From Lacticaseibacillus thailandensis DSM 22698 = JCM 13996 (GTDB lineage Bacteria; Bacillota; Bacilli; Lactobacillales; Lactobacillaceae): DNA of 64,000 nucleotides. Below are positions 18,887-28,342 of the stretch, piece after piece. The notes under the pieces were generated by a model. That model was not told the DNA's origin. It did no database searches and was given only the letters and a program-made list of their open reading frames with translations. The position numbers and the translations under genes are program-made. The DNA lies in the NCBI RefSeq assembly GCF_001312865.1, contig NZ_BBER01000002.1:186001-250000 (forward strand), read 5' to 3'. Position 1 is the first letter of the stretch. Each line of letters starts with the position of its first letter.

Positions 18887-19329
18887 ATGGGGGTTAACCA
18901 AATTGATGTGTTTGCCCACGTATTGCCGCCCCGGTTTCTGGCGCAGATGTTGCAACTAGCGCCGGACGCCCTCGACCGTAATGCCTGGATGCGGCACCCG
19001 TTATTAACGGACATGGCGGCACGAGCGGTAGCGGTGCCAGCTGACGAACGGCAGGTAATTTCCGCGGCGGTACGCATGATCGAGGACGACGTCGCCACTA
19101 ACGACCAGCTGATGGGCATTCAGCGGTTTACACGTGCGTTGGGGCGCTCGCGGTCGACTTTTATGGCGTTGACCACGTATTGTACGGGACCGATGCACCG
19201 CTGGGGATTGCGCCCAATGGTGCGGGGGCCACGATTCGGGCGGCCATTGCGGCCACGTCTTTGTCTCCGGTGGATCAGCGACGCATATTAATTGGTAATT
19301 GGCAGGATATGATGAAAGGTGGTAATTAA
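18887..19329 (+). pseudogene. Amidohydrolase-2 family protein, internally deleted
   Basis: The start (QIDVFAHVLPPRFLAQML) matches the N-terminus of ACMSD-like metal-dependent amidohydrolases. After about 85 residues the sequence jumps to the C-terminal part (VDFYGVDHVLYGTDAPLG, with the metal-ligand Asp, then RRILIGNWQDMMKGGN). Relatives have about 300 residues; here about 147 are left, so roughly half of the barrel is gone. A one-G loss near 19145 also shifts the frame. The stop abuts the ribosome-binding site of the next gene, suggesting a former operon. Confidence 0.6.
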
Positions 19330-19331
19330 GT

Positions 19332-20339
19332 ATGGAGTATACAGAAATTGGCCATACCGGCATTAAGGTCGCCAAGTTGTGTGTCGGCGCCATGAGTTTT
19401 GGCAAGGCGGGTACGATGCATGACTGGACGTTGGACCAGGACCAGACTGACGACGTGGTGGCCCACGCGTTGGCGGATGGCTTCAACTTCTTTGATACGG
19501 CGAATACCTACTCAGCGGGGACCAGTGAGGAGTACCTAGGTCGCGCGTTGAAACAGCACACGACCCGGGACAAAGTTGTGCTGGCATCCAAGGTGTACTT
19601 CAATCCGGGGCGGCTGTCCAAGGAGGCCATTAACCGTGAAATTGATGGTTCGCTGAAGCGGCTAGGCACTGATTATCTGGACTTGTATATCATCCACCGG
19701 TTTGATTACGATACGCCGATTGAGGAAACGATGGCAGCGCTGGACGGTTTGGTCAAAGCCGGCAAGGTGCGGGCCATCGGGGCGTCCGCAATGTATGGCT
19801 ACCAGTTCTACAACATGCAGCTGGCGGCGCGGGACAACGGCTGGACGCAGTTTTCCGCGATGGAGAACCACTACAACTTGTTGTACCGGGAAGACGAACG
19901 CGAATTGATCCCGATTTGCAAGCAGATGGGCGTTTCGTTGATGCCGTACAGTGCCCTAGCTTCAGGGCGGTTGGCCCGGCCTAACTGGACGGCCAACACT
20001 AAGCGCAGTCAGACGGACCGCGTGGCGCGGGGCAAGTATGACCACACTAAGCAGTACGACGTGAAGATCACTGAGCGCGTGCACGAGCTGGCCGATAAGT
20101 ACGGCGTTAAGATGGCGCAGATCAGCTTGGCTTGGCAGTGGGCCAAGGGTGTGGCTTCACCGATTATTGGGGCGACAAAGAGTCGTTACCTCGATGATGC
20201 GGCGGGCGCATTCGATGTGCACCTCACCCCTGAGGACATTAGCTATCTTGAGGAACCATACGTGCCACACAAAGTGGTGGGTGCCATTGACCACAATCCG
20301 GCGCAAGGCGTGACCTTGTTGGATGCAGATCCTAAGTAA
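19332..20339 (+). CDS. Aldo/keto reductase (AKR11/YhdN-like)
   Basis: 335-residue oxidoreductase with FFDTANTYSAGTSEEYLG (catalytic Asp and Tyr), VLASKVYF (Lys), LYIIHRFD (His) and C-terminal cofactor contacts in SPIIGATKSRYLDD. It is longer than the two AKR5-type proteins at 11-13 kb and belongs to the general-stress type. AAAGGTGG precedes ATG 19332, and a strong terminator follows. Confidence 0.9.
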   Translation: MEYTEIGHTGIKVAKLCVGAMSFGKAGTMHDWTLDQDQTDDVVAHALADGFNFFDTANTYSAGTSEEYLGRALKQHTTRDKVVLASKVYFNPGRLSKEAINREIDGSLKRLGTDYLDLYIIHRFDYDTPIEETMAALDGLVKAGKVRAIGASAMYGYQFYNMQLAARDNGWTQFSAMENHYNLLYREDERELIPICKQMGVSLMPYSALASGRLARPNWTANTKRSQTDRVARGKYDHTKQYDVKITERVHELADKYGVKMAQISLAWQWAKGVASPIIGATKSRYLDDAAGAFDVHLTPEDISYLEEPYVPHKVVGAIDHNPAQGVTLLDADPK

Positions 20340-20354
20340 ATTGCAGTTTAGAAA

Positions 20355-20384
20355 GGCTACGGTGCTGAGCACCGTAGCCCTTTT
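20355..20384 (+). terminator. Terminator after the aldo/keto reductase
   Basis: GGCTACGGTGC (20355-20365) pairs perfectly with GCACCGTAGCC (20369-20379) over a 3-base loop, then CTTTT. Confidence 0.85.
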
Positions 20385-20544
20385 GCGTTTACTCTTTGCC
20401 GCTCAAAGACGCGTACCACGTAGATGAACGCAGCGACCGGCGCAATTTTAGCCGGTGGCGGTGGTCGCCAGTGCGAACGTCGGAAAATCGACCCTAATGC
20501 CCAAGCAATTCGCCAAAACGTCAGCCGTTAACCCGGGTAACCAA

Positions 20545-20553
20545 TGCTATAAT
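20545..20553 (+). promoter_or_regulatory. Extended -10 promoter of the CnaB adhesin
   Basis: TGCTATAAT gives a consensus TATAAT (20548-20553) with an extended TG. It lies 79 bp ahead of the adhesin ATG. The remaining 200 bp up to the previous terminator show nothing else. Confidence 0.55.
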
Positions 20554-20631
20554 GATATCAGAGATAAGCCCACATTTTCCTGGGTATAACTTGTGGGTGC
20601 ATGAATATTGGTAAGTTGGGGGTTATCGATA

Positions 20632-23600
20632 ATGAAAAAGCACATTAATGGTTGGCGCCGACTGTTTACTACCGTCATGAGTTTGTTGCTGATTGTGGGA
20701 CAGTTGTTGATGGTTGCCCCGACCAACGTTGGGGCGGTTGATACCGCCCGGGAATTGCCGGCGCAGGGACTAACGGCTGACGACGCCACCGTGAAGGACC
20801 AAAACGGGACGGTGGTGCAGAATCCCGATCAGTTAACGTTATGGGACAATGTCTACGTCCAGTATAAGTGGTCGCTCGCTGATAATGTTCAAGTCCAGTC
20901 AGGCGACTATGTGACCGTAACGCTACCAGACGGCGTAGCATTTAATCAAGTCCAGTCCTTCCCGATTGTCGATAAGCAAACGGGTGAGACAGTGGCTCAT
21001 TTTACGCTGCCAAGGGTGCCACAACGGGCCGCATCACCTTTAACACCTTTTACCAAACCCACCAATACGGCAAAGCGGGTACGCTGGAATTCTGGGCGCG
21101 TGGCGAAAAGAATACTGGCGGTTCCGCGGCGGGCAACCAGGACTACGCGCGCAAGTTAGGCTGGCTGATCGACGAGTCGTTTGATCAGCAGACTCAGCGT
21201 TACCAACAGGTGCAGTGGCAGGTAGCCATTGATCCGAACGCACAACACCTGAAGAACGTGCAGCTGGTCGATACGGTAGATACTTCCAACCAAACGATTG
21301 CGACGGATACCATTCGCGTCACCGCGGCAGATTCAGGGCAGACAATCCCGACTAGCGATTATACGGTGAATGTCAACGGTGGGAAGATTACGGTGACGTT
21401 CAATCAGGATGTGACCCAGAGCCTGAACCTACTTTATGCTACGAACATTACGGATAAGGATTACATTGCCAGCGGTGCGGCCGCCATCATGAACAACAGT
21501 TTTACGATGACGGGTTCATTGGTGACCGCAAATGGGGATGTCCCCTTCGATAACACCACGGGTTCGTACGCTGGTTCCGCACAGGTGCGCGTTGGTGGTA
21601 GTGCCACTGGCGGCGGCATTGAAGGGCGCACCACTGTGACTGGCCACAAAGTGTGGGCCGATAACGATAACCAGGATGGGTTGCGCCCAGCGACCATTCA
21701 AGTGGGTGTTTTTGCCAACGGTGGAACTACACCAGTACAGACACAAACCGTGACGACTCCCGCCAGCGACTTTACCTTCACGAACTTGCCGGAAGTTGAT
21801 GCCAACGGGACGCGCATTCATTACACCGTGAAGGAACTGAACGTCCCGACTGGCTATACCAGCACCGTGGACAATAGTACCAATACCATTACGAACACAC
21901 ACACCCCGGCGACGACGACCATTACTGGTACCAAGACGTGGGCTGATCATAATAATCAGGATGGCATCCGGCCGAATGCGGTTACGGTGGGGCTATTCGC
22001 TAACGGCATCCAAGTGGCAACACAGACGGTGACGGCTGCGCAACAGTGGCGGTACCAGTTTACCAACCAGCCGCAAAAAGCTAATGGTCAGGACATCAAG
22101 TACACCGTGAAGGAGCTGAACGTCCCGGGTGGTTACACTGACAAAGTTGATGGATTCAACATTACGAACACGCACACCCCGGCGACGACGAAAGTCACGG
22201 GCACGAAGACGTGGAATGATGGTAACAATCAGGATGGTTTGCGGCCCAGCCAAGTAACGGTTGGTTTGTATGCTAACGGTTCGCAGGTCGCGACGCAGAC
22301 GGTGACGGCGGCGGATCATTGGCAGTACAGCTTTGATAAGTTGCCGGTTAACAAAGATGGTCAAGCCATTAAGTACACGGTACGAGAAGTAAATGTTCCC
22401 CAAGGGTATACGGCTCAAGTGAATGGGTTCAACATTACAAACACGCACACCCCGGCGACGACGAAAGTGACGGGCACCAAGACTTGGGACGACGGTAACA
22501 ATCAGGATGGTTTGCGGCCTCAGCAGGTGACGGTCGGTCTGTATGCCAACGGTCAGCAAGTGGCCACGCAGACAATCACCGCAGCTGATCACTGGCAGTA
22601 CAGCTTCACCAAGTTGCCGGAGTATGACCAGGGTCAAAAAAAATCAACTACTCTGTTCAAGAAGTTAACGTTCCGCAGGGCTATACGGATCAGGTCAGTG
22701 GGTTTGATATCGTTAATACCCACACCCCGGTAACCACGACGATAACCGGGATGAAGACGTGGAATGATGACCATAACCGTGACGGCTTGCGGCCAAGCCA
22801 GGTCACGGTGGGGCTCTTTGCCAACGGCCAGCAACTGGCTACAACGACGACGAACGCCCAGCAGGGGTGGCGGTACCAGTTCAGCAACCTGCCGGTGAAT
22901 GCCGCCGGTCAGTCAGTGCTGTACACGGTCAAAGAGTTGAACGTGCCTAAGGGTTACACGGCCAAAGTTGATGGGTTCAACATCGCGAACACCCATACGC
23001 CGGCGACGACAAAAGTTACGGGCACCAAGACCTGGGACGACGGCAACAACCAGGATGGTTTGCGGCCAAACCAAGTCACGGTGGGGCTTTACGCGAATGG
23101 TGAACAGGTGGCCACGCGGACGGTAACCGCTGCCAGCCACTGGCAGTACAGTTTTGACAACTTGCCCACAAAGAGTGCCGGCCAAAACATTAAGTACGCG
23201 GTCAAGGAACTGAATGTACCCACCGGCTACACGGCTAAGGTTGATGGGTTCAACATTACGAACGTACACACGCCAGCCACAACTGCAGTGACCGTTAACA
23301 AAATTTGGCAGGATCACAACAACCAGAATGGTATGCGCCCGACAGCCATTACGGTCACATTGTTGGCTAATGGTCAGCCGGTGGCTACGCACCAATTAGA
23401 TACTACGCATAATTGGCGGTATACGTTTGCGGACTTACCAAAGTTCGAAGCTGGGGCCAAAGTCGAATACACGGTGCAAGAATTGAAAGTGCCTGTGGGC
23501 TACACGGCCAGTGTTGACGGATTCGATATTACGAATACACTCGTGCCGACGACACCGACGACACCGACGACACCGACGACACCGACGACAACGCCAACGA

Positions 23601-23821
23601 CTTCAACGAAAGCGGTGACGCCGGGACAGCCGTTCAATCCGGCGACACCAACGACATCAGTCACGCCAGCGGCAGTACCGCAAGCACCGCGAGCCCAGGC
23701 TAACCCGCAGCACCGGGTATTTCCAGCTACAGGTGATGAAATTGCTCGGGCGGCCGCAGTGGTGGGGCTACTGTTCCTCGCTACTGTCAGCGTTTTGGGT
23801 TATCGCCGTCTACATGGTTAG
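20632..23821 (+). CDS. Cell-wall-anchored adhesin with seven CnaB repeats (two frameshifts)
   Basis: About 1062-residue surface protein. Order: Sec signal peptide (MKKHINGWRR..., cleavage near residue 35), a collagen-binding-type N-terminal region with isopeptide-adhesin character (VQVQSGDYVTVTLPDGV), seven ~91-residue CnaB repeats, a PTT-rich wall-spanning linker, and a sorting signal FPATG followed by a hydrophobic stretch and RRLHG. FPATG departs from LPXTG at position 1. One G is missing near 21008, and the 8-A run near 22640 shifts the frame. CnaB domains usually form internal isopeptide bonds and act as stalks. The ligand is unknown. Confidence 0.88.
21627..23545 (+). repeat. Seven tandem CnaB repeats, ~274-bp period
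   Basis: Repeat starts are near 21627, 21913, 22187, 22461, 22736, 23010 and 23283, each opening with a T-x-VTGTKTW-DDGNNQDGLRP-like block and closing with NITNTHTPATT. Units 3, 4 and 6 are nearly identical in protein, the outer ones more diverged, so the copy number is probably variable. Confidence 0.85.
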
Positions 23822-23833
23822 TTGATATAAATA

Positions 23834-23880
23834 AATCCTCTGGTTACTGCCAATTTGCAGTAACCAGAGGATTTTCTTTA
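23834..23880. terminator. Bidirectional terminator
   Basis: A 17-bp perfect stem (arms at 23834-23850 and 23857-23873, loop CAATTT) followed by TTCTTT. It lies between the convergent adhesin and DUF1697 genes. Confidence 0.85.
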
Positions 23881-23881
23881 C

Positions 23882-24418
23882 TTAAATTCGTGCAGTAATC
23901 AGCTCCGCCAGCTTAGTAGTGATCAACTGATTGCGGATGATTGCTTGATTACGCCGGGCGCGAGGCACGAGTGCCCAATATTCCTGGGCTAGGTGCGGAC
24001 TATCTGCTGTTACTAGCAGTAGCGGGCCCACCATCGAGCTACGGATCCGCATTGCGGCTGGTGTCAGCGTTTGGAGAATGAACGGGGCGGTTTGCGGTTG
24101 GCCCATGAAGAATGCTTCACTGACGCAATTTGGTGCTGGATGGAGCCACCAGGGCGGTGCTGCCGCCACGGCGTCCACGACGGGAGTTGCGGGGGTGACC
24201 AGCAATGGCACGGACAGGTGCCAGGTTGCTAGTGCCTCCCGGCAACGGGCCATCACGACCGCTTGCGGCCGACTGCTAGTGAAAACAACGTTGCCGTTGC
24301 GGGCATATGAACTTACGTGGTCAAACCCTGCGGCCACAAAGGCAGTACGCAATTCTGTCATGCTGATACGGTGCTTGTTACCCATGTTGATTCCGTGTAG
24401 TAGGGCCAGGTACTCCAT
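23882..24418 (-). CDS. DUF1697 family protein
   Basis: 178-residue protein matching DUF1697: MEYLALLHGINMGNKHRISM and SSYARNGNVVF correspond to the conserved LLRGINVGG and IQSGNVVF blocks. ATG 24418 follows a GGGGGAG ribosome-binding site. The function of the family is unknown. It is a single gene between the adhesin and the double-Rgg gene and shows no operon link. Confidence 0.8.
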   Translation of the reverse strand: MEYLALLHGINMGNKHRISMTELRTAFVAAGFDHVSSYARNGNVVFTSSRPQAVVMARCREALATWHLSVPLLVTPATPVVDAVAAAPPWWLHPAPNCVSEAFFMGQPQTAPFILQTLTPAAMRIRSSMVGPLLLVTADSPHLAQEYWALVPRARRNQAIIRNQLITTKLAELITARI

Positions 24419-24619
24419 TGTTGTCTCCCCCTCGACTATTTGCTGATATTTTATCATGTTTCCACATTGATTAGTTATTTTATGTAGTGATACGTGCGTG
24501 CAATAACAGGCCAATAGCGATTTAGTGAGTTTAGCCGGTCAAGCATCGACGGTATTTTAATGTGCCTCCCATACCAAATTCTGGAGTTGCCAGCAAATTG
24601 ACGCGTCCCTTGCAAAAGT

Positions 24620-24640
24620 GCAGATATGCAAATTTGCTTC
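24620..24640 (+). repeat. GCAGATATGCAAATTTGCTTC element, copy 1
   Basis: A 21-bp element containing the perfect palindrome GCAAATTTGC, about 120 bp upstream of the double-Rgg start. A second copy with one mismatch lies at 26608-26628, just beyond the same gene. Confidence 0.55.
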
Positions 24641-24758
24641 CGTTAATAGTTAACGCCCAACATAATGACTTTGTAGCAACACTAACGTTATTGCATCGAC
24701 AAGAATGGGTACGGCCGCCGGGTAGCGGTATGCGGCAATGACGTATGGAGGGGTCAAT

Positions 24759-26571
24759 ATGGGTAGTACGACAGGTAACAACAATCTACAGGCGTTAGGG
24801 AAGTTCTTCCACGAGTACCGCGTTGGTCGTGGGTTAACCTTGAACGAAGTTAGCGGCGAATGGTCTGCTGCCACACTGTCGCGCTTTGAACGTGGTGAAC
24901 TGGATATTAGTACGGACAAAGTGTTGGGGTTAATGGCCCGTTTGGGGATCGACGAGTTGGATTTCATCAGCTATTACATTACCGACTGGAGTAACTTACC
25001 GTTGGATCTGCAAGAGCTCATACAGCTGAATGATGTCCCCAAATTGCGGAAACGTGAACAGGAGTACTTTGCGAACCAACCGCAGACAACGAACGTCACG
25101 GAGTTGGTGGCAATTTTGTTCCGTGCCGGTAAGTTCTGGCCCCGGGCCCGTTGCCGCCTGACCGATGAGGAGGAGCAGCGTTTGGCGGATTACCTCAACA
25201 ATCCTGGGCAGTTTGGGCTGATCGAGGCGGAGTTCTTCAAGGCCATTGTGGGTCCGGCGAGTCATGAATTACTCGTGTTACTCGCACAACGAGCGCGCTA
25301 AGTATCACAAAATTGGAGTGGTGCGCGGGAAATGCAGTTACTGATGATTTGGCTCGGTGCCTTGATGGACCGCGATATGGACTTGGCTGACGCCATCGCC
25401 CCTGAATTAACCAGTAGCTTTAAGGTACCCCGAGTCAAGGCAGCCCTCACGGAGTTTCTGCCCAACTGGCAGTTCGGCCAGGCGGTGTACCGTTGGTTGC
25501 ACGTACCCACTGCCGACAATAGCCAGCGCGTGGTGAAGATCATCCAAGCGCTACGGGATTTAGGGGTCGAAACCGACGCCCACTGGTTTGAGTTAATGTT
25601 TAACCGGGTTCAGGTTGGCAAAGTTTACCACAACCAGCACTTGGTTGATCACGGGGTGCACATTCAGCACGGAGACACGGCGGCCGCGGTGGTCCACAAT
25701 CGCCGGCTGCAGTTGCACCTCAGTATTCGTGAAGTAGCCCGTGCTTCCAGCACCTCCGCCATTCGTCGCTTTGAGAGCGGCCAGACGCGTCTATCCTTTG
25801 GGTCATTGGTGCGGCTGACCGGCGAACTCGGATTGTTAGTCTCCCAGGTACTTGCAACGCCCGTGCCAGCAGGCGATGGTAGTCCGGCACTTCTTACGCT
25901 GCGCACAACGTTTAAGCGGGTGAATGGTTTGGACCGGGCGCGGGCACTACCAATTATTGAGCAATTCTTGCAGCAACAACCGTACATGCCGCAGAAGACT
26001 GAACGCGCTGAACGGCTGATCCTGTTAGCGGCAACCAAGCAGGGGCTAGTTGATGATGCCGAGACCCAGCAGGAGGCTACCGAATTGGCTAAAGGCATGT
26101 TGCAAATGAATTTGTGGGGTTCTTTGGAGACTCATGCCACCATTCCGTTGGCGACCATACTGCCACCGGCCCAATTATCCTTGCTGTTTAAGAAAGGTTG
26201 GCGGGTTTTGGCCCGTCATCCGTACACAGTGGGGGCGAATTACTATTTCTGGGGTATGAGCGATGCCATCAGGCGGATCGTGCGTAATTTCGATGCTGAG
26301 GCGGCGAAGAATTTTTTTACGGACGTTTGATTGGTTGCCCAAAATTGCTGATCCGACGCCGATGCGCTGGCAGTCAGTAGGTATGTGGTACGCCGCCCGT
26401 TACGTGTTGGAACCGACGCAAGAACATTATCAGCAACTGGAATTGTTCGTGCACCAGACCGTCCTGACGGGTCACACTGATACTTTGGCCTCCCTGAAAA
26501 CAGAGTGGGCTGACAAGTTGCCGGCTGGTACGTTTGATGACGCGGCGGTTGAGGAGCACGACCACGCGTAA
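24759..26571 (+). CDS. Tandem double-HTH Rgg-like regulator (in-frame TAA and one frameshift)
   Basis: Two consecutive Rgg/MutR-like modules in one reading frame. Module 1 (about residues 1-293) starts with the HTH region LGKFFHEYRVGRGLTLNEVS...SRFERGELDIS and helical repeats. Module 2 (about 300-604) begins with a second HTH (LQLHLSIREVARASSTSAIR, then RFESGQTRLSFG) and a second helical domain. An in-frame TAA at 25299-25301 interrupts module 1; the same frame resumes without a good ribosome-binding site before ATG 25332. A 7-T run near 26318 has one extra T. GGAGGGG precedes ATG 24759. It could be a split pseudogene, a sequence error at the TAA, or two genes. Rgg proteins usually sense short hydrophobic peptides. 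Confidence 0.65.
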
Positions 26572-26607
26572 AAGCAACTAATAATGGTCATACGTATTAA
26601 CGAAGAG

Positions 26608-26628
26608 GCAGATATGCAAATTTACTTC
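26608..26628 (+). repeat. GCAGATATGCAAATTTACTTC element, copy 2
   Basis: It matches the copy at 24620-24640 in 20 of 21 bases. The two copies bracket the double-Rgg gene. In this copy the ATG inside the element opens a 14-codon hydrophobic ORF. Confidence 0.55.
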
Positions 26629-26658
26629 TCTTTATCATTATTACTTTGCATAATGTAA
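26614..26658 (+). CDS. Possible short hydrophobic peptide (Rgg pheromone candidate)
   Basis: A 14-residue ORF, MQIYFSLSLLLCIM, starts at ATG 26614 with AGAGG at 26604-26608 five bases upstream. An in-frame ATG at 26584 would give 24 residues but has no ribosome-binding site. Short hydrophobic peptides next to rgg genes act as signals in streptococci. It lacks the Asp/Glu-plus-Gly ending typical of SHPs. Chance occurrence is quite possible. Confidence 0.3.
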   Translation: MQIYFSLSLLLCIM

Positions 26659-26835
26659 CTATAAGGTAGTCTTGGTCTAGTTGAGTTTGAGGGATCAGAC
26701 AGTCTATGGAGTAAGATCATGGGTAGTGTAGTTAGAACCATCTGAGACGGGCGGTACTTGAAGCTGGGGTTGCAATTGCTGGGTAACAATTGTAAGCACC
26801 CAGTCGGTTAGTACAGGCATCTGCCCGTTCGTATT

Positions 26836-26878
26836 CAAAAAGCTCCAGTAACCGGGTAACGGTCGCTGGAGCTTTTTG
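26836..26878. terminator. Bidirectional terminator
   Basis: CAAAAAGCTCCAG (26836-26848) pairs with CTGGAGCTTTTTG (26866-26878). It ends the minus-strand sortase gene and any transcript from the Rgg side. Confidence 0.8.
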
Positions 26879-26892
26879 GTGTCTATTTGTAA

Positions 26893-27810
26893 CTAGTCGG
26901 CTGATTCTTCCGTGTTTGTTGCTGCGCCTTGTTGTCGCTTTTTGTCCCTGTGGTCTTGGTACCACCGATAGAGCCACCACAGTAGCAGTAGCACCAGTAA
27001 CAGAATGATTGCGTCCCGCCACAAGTTCATTGGGCTAAAGGCGTCTCGCGGAATGGTGTGGGTTTGCTCTGCTTCCTTGATGGGTACCTGTTTGCCATAT
27101 ACCAGCAAGCGGTGGTCGTTGATACCAATTGGCGTACAAGTCATCAGGATGGCGCGATTCTGTCGTCCCTGGACGTAAAAGTGTGACACGGCGTCGGGAC
27201 TTTGCGGGTCAATCACTTGCTTGCGGTAAACCTTGTAGGCGAGGCGGTGGGCAAAGACGTCTAGGTAGAATACGTCGCCTTTCTTCATGTAACGAATGTT
27301 ATCAAAGAAGATTTTATTAGCCATCCCGGTGTGTCCAGTAACTGATGAGGTAACGTAGTGGCCCTTGGCAGGAAGCGAGGTAAACGGCATAACACCAGTG
27401 CCTTTTGCCAGGACCCGGTCGCTATCCCCATAGTAAATTGGCATTCCCTTTAACTTGATGCTGGGAATGGTGATGTTGCCAATTGCGGCGTGGGGATGGC
27501 CATTCATGATCTGCTTGATAGTGACTTGGTGGTAAGGCCGCACCCGGTGTTGCTGGGTAGCATATGCGTTAGCGTTGTAATGACGAATTAGTTCATCACG
27601 TTTTGCGTCGGCCGGATAGAGATGCTTGCGGTAGGCTTCTGCCAAGTGCATGCGCTGGTTGGCCTGTTGGTGTTCGTAGATCATGGGGGCGAAGAAAATG
27701 ATGGCTCCCAAAACGACCATGGTCCCGAAGAACCACTTCAACCAACCGTGTCGATGCGACTGGATTGTCGGGCCTTGGGGTACTGCGGTGGTACGTGGCT
27801 TGGTGGACAC
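26893..27810 (-). CDS. srtC: Class C (pilus polymerising) sortase
   Basis: 305-residue membrane transpeptidase that links pilin subunits. It has an N-terminal membrane helix (FFGTMVVLGAIIFFAP), a lid-region segment, the catalytic His in VTGHTGMANK, Cys in LMTCTP and Arg in NDHRLLVYG, and a C-terminal membrane helix followed by a basic tail, the class C layout. GTG 27810 is chosen because AAAGGAGGG lies upstream and the predicted transcript starts near 27998. Its promoter carries the tandem 14-mer site shared with the pilin genes. It is separated from its paralogue at 30155-30985 by an Rgg gene and a class A-like sortase. Confidence 0.9.
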   Translation of the reverse strand: MSTKPRTTAVPQGPTIQSHRHGWLKWFFGTMVVLGAIIFFAPMIYEHQQANQRMHLAEAYRKHLYPADAKRDELIRHYNANAYATQQHRVRPYHQVTIKQIMNGHPHAAIGNITIPSIKLKGMPIYYGDSDRVLAKGTGVMPFTSLPAKGHYVTSSVTGHTGMANKIFFDNIRYMKKGDVFYLDVFAHRLAYKVYRKQVIDPQSPDAVSHFYVQGRQNRAILMTCTPIGINDHRLLVYGKQVPIKEAEQTHTIPRDAFSPMNLWRDAIILLLVLLLLWWLYRWYQDHRDKKRQQGAATNTEESAD

Positions 27811-28004
27811 GGTTTTCCCTCCTTTACATATGTACAAAAATGTGGTGTCAGTACTAACCCGGCAACGTTTGGTGAAGACAATGCACAGCTTGGGGGGCGG
27901 GCGGCGTCTAATCACATACTGGGGTTTATACTGGGCACCACTAAGTATGATGCACGACGCGCATGTACGCAACATTTTGGGAACGCGTCGTACCGTCAAA
28001 AACT

Positions 28005-28068
28005 ATCATAATCATTTTGATGGTGGCTGTGAGCAAAGGGGACAAATGTGACCTGGACAGAACTGACC
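28005..28068 (-). promoter_or_regulatory. Pilus-type activator site and -10 of the sortase C gene
   Basis: Two 14-mers of the GGTCA-N4-TGACC type, GGACAAATGTGACC (28040-28053) and GGACAGAACTGACC (28055-28068), lie 1 bp apart. On the minus strand 29 bp follow to TATGAT (28010-28005). No -35 box is visible. Geometry is identical to the sites at 31059 and 32927. Confidence 0.75.
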
Positions 28069-28217
28069 TGTTAACCCCTACTAATCCTGCTAAGTGATGG
28101 GTGACTATTTTGTAGTGCCTACCGATGCACCAACCATATCAACTTGCTCATCGTCGCACAAGTTTACGTCAATCTGGTGAGAAGCGCTTCATAATAAGGA
28201 CACAAGTGACCACCATT

Positions 28218-28226
28218 TGCTATAAT
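28218..28226 (+). promoter_or_regulatory. Extended -10 promoter of the single-HTH rgg gene
   Basis: TGCTATAAT is a consensus extended -10 (TATAAT 28221-28226), 116 bp upstream of the regulator start. No matching -35 was found. The rest of the 532-bp gap from 27811 to 28342 holds only the activator site and no supported gene. Confidence 0.55.
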
Positions 28227-28342
28227 AATTGTATTAGAGGGGGCTACGAAGACAGCCTGGTGCACAAAATCACTGGTTGTACAACTTGGTGATTAATGGT
28301 TTACAGGTAGCGTGGCGAACGGTAAATATTGGGGGGCCAATC

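Noticed and set aside
23545-23600. ACACCGACG tandem repeats as a microsatellite or CRISPR-like array
   Set aside because: They encode the PTT linker of the adhesin wall-spanning region, a normal feature of such proteins.
26713-26739. Eight-codon ORF MGSVVRTI with GGAG upstream
   Set aside because: Too short and not hydrophobic; expected by chance in non-coding DNA.
28098-28181. 27-codon ORF starting MGDYFVVPTDAP in the sortase-rgg gap
   Set aside because: No ribosome-binding site, no hydrophobic pheromone character, and it overlaps the promoter region.
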